This document shows, piece by piece, positions 56,275 to 64,000 of a stretch of DNA of 64,000 nt (positions are counted from its first letter, which is position 1; each line of letters begins with the position of its first letter). The notes beneath the pieces are model-generated. The model saw only the letters and a program-made list of their open reading frames with translations. It was not told where the DNA came from and did no database searches. The stretch is from Arsenophonus nilaparvatae (lineage in GTDB: Bacteria > Pseudomonadota > Gammaproteobacteria > Enterobacterales > Enterobacteriaceae), in assembly GCF_000757905.1 (NCBI RefSeq), contig NZ_JRLH01000002.1. One strand, 5' to 3'. Both the position numbers and the translations under genes were made by a program.

Positions 56275-57147
56275 ATGTGCACCATCTGCGGTTGCGAACA
56301 AGGCAACCAATATATTGAAGGCGATGAACGCAACCCACATTCTGCTTTTCGCAGCGCACCATTTTCTCCTGCGCCGCGCCAATCATTACAAATAAAAGCA
56401 GTTCATAAAACTAGTCTTCTTACTAGCGCTTTCCTAGGCGGCAAACTGGATTATGGACAAGGTGAAGCTGGCACCCATGCACCCGGTTTAAGTCAGCGAA
56501 AAATGCTGGAAATTGAAATTAACGTACTGGACAAAAACAACCGATTAGCACAGCGTAACCGCAGTCAATTCCTGACCAACAAGCAGCTAGCATTAAATCT
56601 GGTTTCCAGTCCAGGCTCAGGCAAAACTACCCTACTGACAGAAACACTTAAGCAGTTACAAAACCATATTCCTCGCGCAGTGATTGAAGGCGATCAACAG
56701 ACTACTAACGACGCAAAAAGGATCCGCGCCACAGGTACCCCCGCTATTCAAGTGAATACCGGTAAGGGATGTCATCTTGATGCACAGATGATCTTTGATG
56801 CCATGCAACGTCTTCCTCTTGCTGAAGGTGGCATCATGTTTATCGAAAACGTTGGCAATTTGGTATGTCCTGCCGGGTTTGATTTAGGCGAACATCACAA
56901 AGTGGCGGTATTATCGGTAACGGAAGGCGAAGACAAACCACTCAAATATCCGCATATGTTTGCAGCCTCCTCATTGATGTTGTTGAATAAAGTGGACTTA
57001 CTGCCCCATCTTAATTTTGATGTGGAAAAATGTTTGGCTAGTGCCCGTCAAGTGAATCCAGAAATTGAAATTTTGCTGATATCAGCAACCACTGGTCAAG
57101 GCATGGAGAATTGGCTAGCGTGGTTGGAGAAGCAGCGATGTGTATAG
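56275..57147 (+). CDS. hypB: Hydrogenase nickel incorporation GTPase HypB
   Basis: HypB is a GTPase that powers nickel insertion. The 290 residues start with the high-affinity nickel motif MCTICGC, followed by a low-conservation linker with no histidine-rich stretch. The GTPase domain has P-loop SSPGSGKTTLL (near 113), IENVGNLVCPAGFDLGEHHKV and NKVDLLPH. It overlaps hypC by 10 bases. Confidence 0.96.
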   Translation: MCTICGCEQGNQYIEGDERNPHSAFRSAPFSPAPRQSLQIKAVHKTSLLTSAFLGGKLDYGQGEAGTHAPGLSQRKMLEIEINVLDKNNRLAQRNRSQFLTNKQLALNLVSSPGSGKTTLLTETLKQLQNHIPRAVIEGDQQTTNDAKRIRATGTPAIQVNTGKGCHLDAQMIFDAMQRLPLAEGGIMFIENVGNLVCPAGFDLGEHHKVAVLSVTEGEDKPLKYPHMFAASSLMLLNKVDLLPHLNFDVEKCLASARQVNPEIEILLISATTGQGMENWLAWLEKQRCV

Positions 57148-57416
57148 GTATTCCTGGCAAAATTAGTCAAATAACTGACAGCATGTTAGCCAGAGTAGCG
57201 ATCGGTGGGGTGATACGTGATGTTGACCTGACACTAGTCGGGAAATACGACCAAAATGGTAATAGCCGCCTTGGCCAGTGGGTGCTTGTCCACGTTGGTT
57301 TTGCCATGAGCGTAATCGATGAACATGCAGCATTGGACACACTGGCGGCATTGCAAAATATGTACGATCTAGAACCCGATGTTGGTATCTTGCTATATGG
57401 TGAGGAGAAAAGGTAA
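57138..57416 (+). CDS. hypC: Hydrogenase maturation chaperone HypC
   Basis: HypC is a small chaperone that carries the Fe(CN)2CO group with HypD and then binds pre-HycE through Cys2. The 92-residue product begins MCIGIPGKI, with Cys2 in place. ATG 57138 lies inside the end of hypB; the frame stays open upstream only as a hypB shadow. Its stop overlaps the hypD start (TAATG). Confidence 0.95.
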   Translation: MCIGIPGKISQITDSMLARVAIGGVIRDVDLTLVGKYDQNGNSRLGQWVLVHVGFAMSVIDEHAALDTLAALQNMYDLEPDVGILLYGEEKR

Positions 57417-58537
57417 TGCGTTTCGTTGATGAATATCGCACTCGACAAAAAGTAATGCCGCTAATTGAGATCCTTAACCGACGCGCCAGACATCTGCCAT
57501 ACAGCGAGCAACGACCTTTTCGCATTATGGAAGTTTGCGGCGGGCACACCCATGCTATTTTTAAATTTGGCCTGGATCAACTATTACCGAAAAATGTCGA
57601 GTTTATCCATGGCCCAGGCTGTCCAGTTTGTGTACTGCCAATGGCACGTATAGATAGCTGCCTGGAAATTGCCAACCAACCGCAAGTCATATTCTGCACT
57701 TTTGGTGATGCTATGCGTGTACCGGGGAAAAATGGCTCATTGCTAGCAGCCAGAACTGGTGGAGCAGATATACGTATTATTTACTCACCAATGGATGCGC
57801 TAAAACTTGCCCAACAAAACCCGACCAAAAAAGTAGTACTTTTTGGTCTCGGATTTGAAACCACCATGCCAACAACCGCTGTTATCATAAAACAAGCAGA
57901 AGCCGCTAACATTGATAATTTTTATTTCTTTTGTCAGCATATAACCGTGATACCGGTACTAAAAAATTTATTACAGCAACCTGATAATAGTATTGATGCA
58001 TTTTTAGCGCCTGGACACGTCAGTATGATTATTGGTATTCACGCTTACAACTTTATTACCACACAATATCAACGCCCGCTTGTTGTCGCAGGTTTTGAGC
58101 CAATTGATATGCTACAAGGTGTATTAATGTTAATTGAACAAAAAATAGCCGGCTATAGTCGGGTAGAAAATCAGTATCGCCGTGTAGTACCTGATACAGG
58201 AAACAGTAAAGCACAGGCAATAATGCAACAAGTATTCTGCATTAAGGGAGCTAGCGAGTGGCGTGGCCTTGGTATGATAAAGCATTCCGGCGTTTACCTT
58301 AACGCTAAATACCAGCAATTTGATGCTGAGCAGCATTTTTGCATATCTCCAGTTGAGGATTATGATGATCCTCAGAGCTATTGTGGCAAAGTACTAACCG
58401 GGCGCTGTAAGCCTGCGCAATGTCCACATTTTGGCCGACAATGTAATCCCCAAAATGCATTAGGAGCCTTGATGGTTTCGTCCGAAGGTGCTTGCAGTGC
58501 TTGGTATCAGTATCGTTCTCAGGAGTATCAAATATGA
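57416..58537 (+). CDS. hypD: Fe-S protein HypD, hydrogenase maturation
   Basis: HypD is the scaffold on which iron receives its CN and CO ligands. At 373 residues it equals the E. coli length. Conserved elements are MEVCGGHTHAIFKFG (Cys41 region), HGPGCPVCVLP, FCTFGDAMRVPG and the 4Fe-4S ligands near the C-terminus (DPQSYCGKVLTGRCKPAQCPHFGRQC). It overlaps hypE by four bases. Confidence 0.96.
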   Translation: MRFVDEYRTRQKVMPLIEILNRRARHLPYSEQRPFRIMEVCGGHTHAIFKFGLDQLLPKNVEFIHGPGCPVCVLPMARIDSCLEIANQPQVIFCTFGDAMRVPGKNGSLLAARTGGADIRIIYSPMDALKLAQQNPTKKVVLFGLGFETTMPTTAVIIKQAEAANIDNFYFFCQHITVIPVLKNLLQQPDNSIDAFLAPGHVSMIIGIHAYNFITTQYQRPLVVAGFEPIDMLQGVLMLIEQKIAGYSRVENQYRRVVPDTGNSKAQAIMQQVFCIKGASEWRGLGMIKHSGVYLNAKYQQFDAEQHFCISPVEDYDDPQSYCGKVLTGRCKPAQCPHFGRQCNPQNALGALMVSSEGACSAWYQYRSQEYQI

Positions 58538-59544
58538 AAACGGTGACTCTGGCCCATGGTAGTGGTGGACAAGCTATGCAGCAACTCATCAATCAGCTTT
58601 TTATCCAAGCCTTTGCCAACCCTTTACTCAATGAACAAGAAGATCAGGCTCGGATCCCATTGCAGCTATTGACTCAGCAAGGAGATAGACTGGCTTTCTC
58701 AACGGACAGCTATGTTATTGAGCCGTTATTTTTCCCTGGTGGAGATATTGGCAAACTAGCTATTTGTGGCACTATCAATGATGTGGCGGTTAGCGGTGCT
58801 CTCCCTCGTTGGCTCTCTTGTAGTTTCATACTGGAAGAAGGATTAGCGATGGCAACGCTGGAGCGCATTGTCCTGAGTATGGCGGCAACGGCCAATCAGG
58901 CAGGCGTAAGCATCGTAACCGGTGATACCAAAGTTGTCCCTCACAAAGCGGCAGATAAAGTATTCATTAATACTGCCGGCATCGGTATCATCCCTTGCCA
59001 TCTGAACTGGGCCATGCGTCAGATCCAAACCGGCGATCTGTTACTCATTAGTGGTACGCTAGGCGATCATGGCGCGACTATTCTCAATCTACGAGAACAA
59101 CTGGGAATGCAAGGCGATTTACAAAGCGATTGCACTATTCTAACCCCACTAATCGAAATATTACGTAATGAACCTGGCATCAAAGCAATGCGAGATGCAA
59201 CTCGCGGCGGCGTCAATGCAGTGGTTCACGAATTTGCTACTAATGGCGGTTATGGTATTGAACTAAATGAGAGCGCATTACCGATAAAACCTGCCGTACG
59301 CGGTGTTTGCGAGCTATTAGGTTTAGATCCACTCAATTTTGCCAATGAAGGAAAGTTGGTCATCGCGGTAGAACGCAATGCGGCGGAGCGTATCTTGACT
59401 CGCATACAACAACATCCCTTAGGATTAGATGCGGCAATTATTGGCGAAGTTGTTGCCCATAAAGGAGTAAAGTTAACCGGACTTTATGGTATCAAACGTA
59501 CACTCGATTTACCTTACAGTGAACCATTACCAAGAATTTGCTAA
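58534..59544 (+). CDS. hypE: Hydrogenase maturation protein HypE
   Basis: HypE dehydrates the carbamoyl group it receives from HypF to a thiocyanate on its C-terminal Cys, the cyanide donor to HypCD. The 336 residues start MKTVTLAHGSGGQAMQQL, with ATP-binding PurM-like segments FSTDSYVIEPLFFPGGDIGKLA and MRDATRGGVNAVVHEFA. They end PRIC with the acceptor Cys as the last residue. ATG 58534 matches the family; the open frame upstream is a hypD shadow. Confidence 0.96.
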   Translation: MKTVTLAHGSGGQAMQQLINQLFIQAFANPLLNEQEDQARIPLQLLTQQGDRLAFSTDSYVIEPLFFPGGDIGKLAICGTINDVAVSGALPRWLSCSFILEEGLAMATLERIVLSMAATANQAGVSIVTGDTKVVPHKAADKVFINTAGIGIIPCHLNWAMRQIQTGDLLLISGTLGDHGATILNLREQLGMQGDLQSDCTILTPLIEILRNEPGIKAMRDATRGGVNAVVHEFATNGGYGIELNESALPIKPAVRGVCELLGLDPLNFANEGKLVIAVERNAAERILTRIQQHPLGLDAAIIGEVVAHKGVKLTGLYGIKRTLDLPYSEPLPRIC

Positions 59545-59588
59545 CTAATCACGCCACTAAATGGCCATAAACTTTCGGAATATGAGGC

Positions 59589-61676
59589 ATGTCGTATACA
59601 CCGACCAGCATAAGCAATGAACAGGGTTTATTTGATATTACTCGTACTTTATTGCAACAACCTGATCTCTGTGCGCTAACCCAAGCGGTTAAAACTCATG
59701 TCCGGCAACTAAAACTGGCCGATTACGTTAATATACTGCTGTGGCAATTCGACCGCCGTAGAGTCTGCCTGTTTAGTGTCGACGAACAGCAACAAGATAT
59801 TCGCTATGAAGATGAAACCCTGCTTGCTTATGGGCCGATCCGCCATATGCTTTCACGCCCAGATGTGCTCCATTGTCGCTACCAAGAATTTAACCAAACC
59901 TGGCCACAACTTAATAAATTAAAACTCTATCCAGCATTTAATTATTACAGTCTGATGCCGCTAACCGCTGAAGGAAAAATATTTGGTGGCTGCGAATTTC
60001 TGCGCACGGCAGACGCACCCTGGACGGAAGAAGACTTCTCGCGACTGCAAACTCTGGCTCAAATCATCAGCCTGGCGGTGGAACAGATCCAATCTCGTCT
60101 GAATAATAATATTAATTATGGCCAACTATGTCGTGAACGTGACGATTTTCGTTTGTTAGTAGCGATAACCAATGCTGTTTTATCCAAGCTAAATTTGGAT
60201 GAACTGATCACCGAGGTTGCCCAAGAAATTCAGACTAACTTTGCTATCGATTCGATTAGCGTCATATTACGCAGTAACCATAAAGGGAAACTTGGCGTAT
60301 ATTCAATTCATTATGTAGATAAAAATATCCCACTACATGATCAAAGTGAGATAGATGAAAAAGGAACTTTATACCAAAAAGTCATGCAAAAAAAAGAGAT
60401 GCTTTTGCTAAATCTTCACCACAGCGCTAAACACTCGCCATGCGAAAGTATGCTATTTGAATTGTGGAATAAAAAGGAGCAAACCTTATGTTTGTTGCCA
60501 CTAATTTTCAGCGATCGGGTACTTGGGGTATTAAAACTGGCACAGGGTCAAACGCCGGTTTTTACCTCTTCGACGCTAAAATTGCTGCGCCAAATCGCAG
60601 AACGAGTCGCGATTGCGGTAGATAACGCACTAGCTTATCAAGAAATCCGCCGTTTAAAGGAACGATTGATTGATGAAAATTTAGCGCTGACGGAACAAAT
60701 TAATAATGTCACCGCCGATTTTGGTGAAATTGTTGGTCAAAGTGACGCCATGATGACAGTCATGAAACAGGTTGAAATGGTAGCACACAGCAATAGCACG
60801 GTATTGATCTTAGGCGAAACAGGAACCGGCAAAGAGCTTATAGCGCGTGCGATCCATAAACTCAGTGGGCGTAATAACCGCCGAATGATAAAACTTAATT
60901 GTGCCGCCATGCCAGCGGGCTTACTTGAAAGTGATCTTTTTGGTCATGAGCGCGGTGCATTTACCGGCGCGAGCACCCAGCGTATTGGGCGTTTTGAATT
61001 AGCAGATAAAAGCACCCTATTTTTAGATGAAGTGGGCGATATGCCACTGGAACTTCAACCTAAGCTGTTGAGGGTATTACAAGAACAAGAATTTGAACGC
61101 CTGGGTGGTAACCGGCTCATTCACACAGATGTACGTCTTATTGCGGCCACTAACCGTGACCTTAGGCAAATGGTTGCCGATCGTGAATTTAGGGCCGATC
61201 TCTATTATCGACTGAATGTTTTTCCTATCTATCTGCCCCCATTACGGGAGCGGCCAAAAGACATTCCATTACTTGTGAAAGCTTTTACTTTTAAAATTGC
61301 CAACCGCCTCGGACGCAATATTGACAGCATTCCTGCGCAAACTTTGCAGCTATTAAGTAAAATGGATTGGCCTGGCAATGTGCGAGAGCTAGAAAATGTG
61401 ATTGAACGTGCCGTTTTATTGACACGCGGCAATGTACTTCAGCTCTCATTAGCGGAAATGAATTTCAATACCAGTGAAACAAAAATTCCGGTAAAGGGCT
61501 TAAATAGTGAATTTCATCCTGTAGAAGATGAGTATCAACGTATTGTCCGTGTCCTAAAAGAAACTAATGGTGTTATTGCCGGCCCTAAAGGCGCAGCGCT
61601 ACGACTGGGGCTAAAACGGACAACATTATTATCACGCATGAAGCGCCTTGGTATTGATAAAAATAACCTTGTCTAA
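59589..61676 (+). CDS. fhlA: Formate hydrogenlyase transcriptional activator FhlA
   Basis: FhlA is the formate-sensing sigma54 activator of fdhF, hyc, hyp and hydN-hypF. The 695 residues have an N-terminal sensing half with two GAF-like domains (about 1-375) in place of a receiver domain. The AAA+ domain has Walker A GETGTGKE (near 410), GAFTGA (near 456) and LFLDEVGDMPLELQPKLLRVLQ. A C-terminal HTH carries GPKGAALRLGLKRTTLLSRMKRLG. It is 44 bp after hypE. No HycA antagonist gene is found in this window. Confidence 0.96.
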   Translation: MSYTPTSISNEQGLFDITRTLLQQPDLCALTQAVKTHVRQLKLADYVNILLWQFDRRRVCLFSVDEQQQDIRYEDETLLAYGPIRHMLSRPDVLHCRYQEFNQTWPQLNKLKLYPAFNYYSLMPLTAEGKIFGGCEFLRTADAPWTEEDFSRLQTLAQIISLAVEQIQSRLNNNINYGQLCRERDDFRLLVAITNAVLSKLNLDELITEVAQEIQTNFAIDSISVILRSNHKGKLGVYSIHYVDKNIPLHDQSEIDEKGTLYQKVMQKKEMLLLNLHHSAKHSPCESMLFELWNKKEQTLCLLPLIFSDRVLGVLKLAQGQTPVFTSSTLKLLRQIAERVAIAVDNALAYQEIRRLKERLIDENLALTEQINNVTADFGEIVGQSDAMMTVMKQVEMVAHSNSTVLILGETGTGKELIARAIHKLSGRNNRRMIKLNCAAMPAGLLESDLFGHERGAFTGASTQRIGRFELADKSTLFLDEVGDMPLELQPKLLRVLQEQEFERLGGNRLIHTDVRLIAATNRDLRQMVADREFRADLYYRLNVFPIYLPPLRERPKDIPLLVKAFTFKIANRLGRNIDSIPAQTLQLLSKMDWPGNVRELENVIERAVLLTRGNVLQLSLAEMNFNTSETKIPVKGLNSEFHPVEDEYQRIVRVLKETNGVIAGPKGAALRLGLKRTTLLSRMKRLGIDKNNLV

Positions 61677-61940
61677 TGCTATATTTGTTTAACAATGAAG
61701 GTCATTAATCAATTTTACAGCAATATAAACAACAGTCCGTGGCAAACTTATTTTGCCTTTTAACTTCAATATGATAAGTCATAACAAATTGCATACCATT
61801 TCGTCTAGCCATTAATAATAGCTAACTTAATACCATTATTCTTCGATCGTTGAAATTTAACCAACCAAAATGCTATTGAAATGTTAAATTGTGAGCGTAT
61901 TATTAATATTAATTTTATCACTTCATAGTCGAGGTCATTG

Positions 61941-62125
61941 ATGAAATTTTTTAATAACACACTTATTGCTCCTCTGTTATCAAATTTCAGCTGTTTTCCA
62001 TTGCCAATTAACATTCCAACAAAGAATACATTCACTGTACAGCAGAAAAAAAGGGGCAAAATTGTATCGAAAAGATTAATGGCAAAGTAACGCAATCTGT
62101 TCATGTGATAGGATTAAAATTGTAA
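61941..62125 (+). pseudogene. Broken small secreted two-cysteine protein gene (SSP4)
   Basis: GAGG stands six bases before ATG 61941, which opens a signal-like start MKFFNNTLIAPLLSNFSCF. The plus-strand +2 frame after about 62012 reads NKEYIHCTAEKKGQNCIEKI and goes on NGKVTQSVHVIGLKL to a stop at 62125. That tail has the C-x8-C, Lys/Glu-rich pattern of the other small secreted proteins here. An indel between about 62009 and 62030 separates the two halves; the uninterrupted frame gives only 49 residues. The interpretation is mine and is not backed by a family match. Confidence 0.5.
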
Positions 62126-62283
62126 TTTAATGTAGATAAAACATCGATAATTTATAAATTAAATAACATGATTCTCTATTTTACTTACTTTTTTATTGCC
62201 TTATTACTCAGTTTTCACTGGTGAGCAAATTCAGAGAATAATTCATAAAATATTATAACCATTTAATTTTAGGAGAATAATTT

Positions 62284-62499
62284 ATGAAAATACCTCTTCA
62301 AATTTTCATCACTATAACACTTTTACTATTCTACATTATACCTTCCTATGCGCGTGTCCATCTATCTATTCAAAATATACTAATAGCACAAAAGACTAAT
62401 AGCCTTATCTCTGATACTAACAAAACAGAAGAGGTTAATTGTAATAAAGAAAAAAACTTATGCTCTGATATTCCTAACGCTAGAAATATCCCAGAATAA
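62284..62499 (+). CDS. Small secreted two-cysteine protein (SSP3)
   Basis: A 71-residue precursor of unknown family. The signal peptide MKIPLQIFITITLLLFYIIP is cut near 23 (SYA). The 48-residue mature part has two cysteines close together, C-x6-C in NCNKEKNLC, within a polar N/K/E/S-rich sequence. TTTAGGAGAATAATTT before ATG resembles the leaders of the small genes at 41498 and 41960. A strong terminator follows at 62631. It lies at the right edge of the formate hydrogenlyase island. Confidence 0.65.
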   Translation: MKIPLQIFITITLLLFYIIPSYARVHLSIQNILIAQKTNSLISDTNKTEEVNCNKEKNLCSDIPNARNIPE

Positions 62500-62630
62500 A
62501 TTTAGCATCGATTGACTGCTGGTTTTAAAAGACTTGCAATAAAGTTTAGCTAATTTACGCAAGATAATTAATATTCAGTAATGCTTTATATTTATTTACA
62601 CATCTTATTAAGTTTATTTAATAAAACCTT

Positions 62631-62676
62631 TAATATAAGAAACCATCAGATAAATATTTGATGGTTTCTTATATTA
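62631..62676. terminator. Strong bidirectional terminator between SSP3 and the ligase gene
   Basis: An 18-bp perfect stem: TAATATAAGAAACCATCA (62631-62648) and its complement (62659-62676) with a 10-nt loop. T-rich sequence follows on each strand. It lies between convergent genes. Confidence 0.85.
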
Positions 62677-62703
62677 AACATTCAGTTATTTTCATTTAAT
62701 TTG

Positions 62704-63888
62704 TTAATTTCTATTATCGACAATATAAAGAACTTTACCTCTAACAGAACGGATATATTGTATTGGGTCAATCTCTTTTACCAACAAATACCCTTGATTT
62801 AATTGACTAGATTCGTAAATATCTGGAATATTTCCTAATTCTTTTGCCAATAATTGTATCCGTTGAGCAGAAAAAATACCTGTAGGAACCCATACCGTAA
62901 TGACTTCTCTGGTGTCTTCTGCCACCGATAAATGGATTTGTATATTAATATCCTTTGGATAAAATTTATCGACAATCGCAACAATCGTTTCATATTCAAT
63001 AACATAACCCATAAAATTAAAACTAATATTATTTCTTTTAATATTTGATAATTGAACAATATCACCTTGTAGACTAATATCGGCAGTATCACCATAGTTA
63101 TAGCGTAATAATGGAATAACATTCATATTATCGAGACTGGTTATTAATAATTGATCCTGATAGCGTTCGATAAAAAATTGATCTGTCATAAATTCATAAT
63201 TGTGATTATTCGTATCCAGACTTAAAGCCATAATACCCGCTTCTGAACAAGAATAAATACCAATGATAAGCACATCATTACCAAATGTTTTCATTATTAT
63301 GTCTCTTTGATATGCTTTCATCGCTTCACCTGAGAAAATAACTTTATAGATAGGTAAATATTTATTTTTCTTTTTCATTGTTTGAATAAATTGAATGATT
63401 TCACAGGGAATACCCATTAGAACACTGACCTTGATATCAGTTAATGCATCAAAATGTTCATCAGCTAATACATTAACATCACCAACCGAAATCATATTCG
63501 CACCACAGGCACTCCCAATATTACTAAATAAGCAATGAGCAGAAAAAAACAGATTAATCGTAAAAAGATTAGCGCAATTATCGGTCGAGGAAAATATATT
63601 ATATTTTTTACATCCCTCTGCACCGAAAACTTCGCCATTAGCTCGATAAAGACATCTCTTCAATTTACCACTGCTTCCACTGGTAAATCCAATAAGATAA
63701 CTATTCTCTCCATTAAGAAGATGGAGGCTTTGATCATTTTTAGCTAAATATTCTTTCTTTTCCATAACCGGAATAGCGCTGCAAAATTGTTGATACGTCC
63801 ATTCACTTATTTCAGCTAAATGAAACAAAGTAGCTATTTTATCTTTTACACTATTCCATACCATTTCCTCTTTATATATAGATAACAT
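62704..63888 (-). CDS. Adenylate-forming enzyme, PaaK/acyl-CoA synthetase-like
   Basis: A 394-residue member of the AMP-binding (ANL) superfamily, nearest in layout to phenylacetate-CoA ligase-type enzymes. The ATP-phosphate loop is GFTSGSSGKLKR (near 68-79). An A5-like region IGIYSCSEAGIMAL is near 214, and YNYGDTADI stands in the place of the conserved Y-GD (A7) motif. These enzymes activate a carboxylic acid as acyl-AMP, then load CoA or a carrier protein. The usual C-terminal lysine domain is short and I see no certain catalytic Lys. The gene is very AT-rich. Partners, if any, lie beyond the window; the substrate is unknown. Confidence 0.7.
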   Translation of the reverse strand: MLSIYKEEMVWNSVKDKIATLFHLAEISEWTYQQFCSAIPVMEKKEYLAKNDQSLHLLNGENSYLIGFTSGSSGKLKRCLYRANGEVFGAEGCKKYNIFSSTDNCANLFTINLFFSAHCLFSNIGSACGANMISVGDVNVLADEHFDALTDIKVSVLMGIPCEIIQFIQTMKKKNKYLPIYKVIFSGEAMKAYQRDIIMKTFGNDVLIIGIYSCSEAGIMALSLDTNNHNYEFMTDQFFIERYQDQLLITSLDNMNVIPLLRYNYGDTADISLQGDIVQLSNIKRNNISFNFMGYVIEYETIVAIVDKFYPKDINIQIHLSVAEDTREVITVWVPTGIFSAQRIQLLAKELGNIPDIYESSQLNQGYLLVKEIDPIQYIRSVRGKVLYIVDNRN

Positions 63889-64000
63889 TTTTTCTCTCCA
63901 TAAATTCTTGTGTTACTAATTTTCATTCCATTAATTTATATTAAATTTCATTTTTTAATTTAAGATAATAAAAATATTTTTAATATTAATGATAATAAAA

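Noticed and set aside
61805..62104. 99-codon minus-strand hydrophobic ORF
   Set aside because: Antisense to the broken small secreted gene and AT-rich spacer; hydrophobicity is expected from T-rich codons. The plus strand has a ribosome site and a cysteine pattern.
1..64000. CRISPR arrays, rRNA, ordinary tRNA genes, intact insertion sequences
   Set aside because: No regularly spaced direct repeats, no rRNA or cloverleaf sequences other than tmRNA, and no intact transposase were seen on reading both strands.

Overview
The window reads as chromosome of a low-GC gammaproteobacterium of the Enterobacterales. Gene order and protein sequences follow the E. coli 55-59 minute region (glyA-hmp, glnB, glrKGR-glmY-purL, tadA-acpS-pdxJ-recO-era-rnc-lepB-lepA-rseCBA-rpoE, nadB, srmB, grcA, ung, grpE, nadK, recN, bamE, ratA, smpB, ssrA, then the formate hydrogenlyase cluster). 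The two-domain glutamine-dependent NadE beside glnB and the AT-rich spacers point to the Morganellaceae, and the frequent broken genes suggest a host-associated, decaying genome such as Arsenophonus. That genus is an inference, not a demonstration.

Layout. 1-14.7 kb: glyA (cut by the window edge), frameshifted hmp, glnB, nadE, the GlrKGR (QseEGF) two-component operon, a GlmY/GlmZ-family sRNA with a sigma54 promoter, purL with one in-frame stop, and mltF. 14.7-19.3 kb: tadA, then an accessory insertion holding two phosphoethanolamine-transferase-like genes (the second broken) and a stray copy of the yfhL 5' end. 19.3-39.7 kb: a conserved housekeeping block of envelope stress control (rpoE-rseABC), signal peptidase, ribosome functions, NAD synthesis, DNA repair (ung, recN), BAM lipoprotein and the SmpB/tmRNA rescue system. 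39.7-42.4 kb: an accessory patch behind ssrA with an integrase relic, an unrecognised 350-390 aa protein and two small secreted proteins. 42.4-61.7 kb: a formate hydrogenlyase island (fdhF, hypF, hydN, hycBCDEFGHI, hypABCDE, fhlA), visibly richer in G+C than its flanks. 61.7-64 kb: one broken and one intact small secreted protein gene and a stand-alone adenylate-forming enzyme.

How the genes work together. FdhF (a selenoprotein read through UGA at codon 140) oxidises formate. Electrons pass through HycB/HycF/HycG to the [NiFe] subunit HycE, docked on HycC/HycD. HypA-F build the NiFe(CN)2CO site, HycI cleaves HycE, and FhlA activates the sigma54 promoters visible before fdhF, the hyc operon and hypA (plus a poorer one before hydN). 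A single amber codon in hycD may disable the complex. E. coli hycA is absent and its place is taken by an unrelated small membrane ORF.

Recognisable regulatory sites include two PurR boxes (glyA, purL), an NsrR box (hmp), LexA boxes (recN), a sigma32 promoter (grpE), a sigmaE promoter (rpoE) and an FNR box (grcA). The least explained material is a set of small secreted two-cysteine proteins (three intact, one broken) lying on both sides of the hydrogenlyase island.
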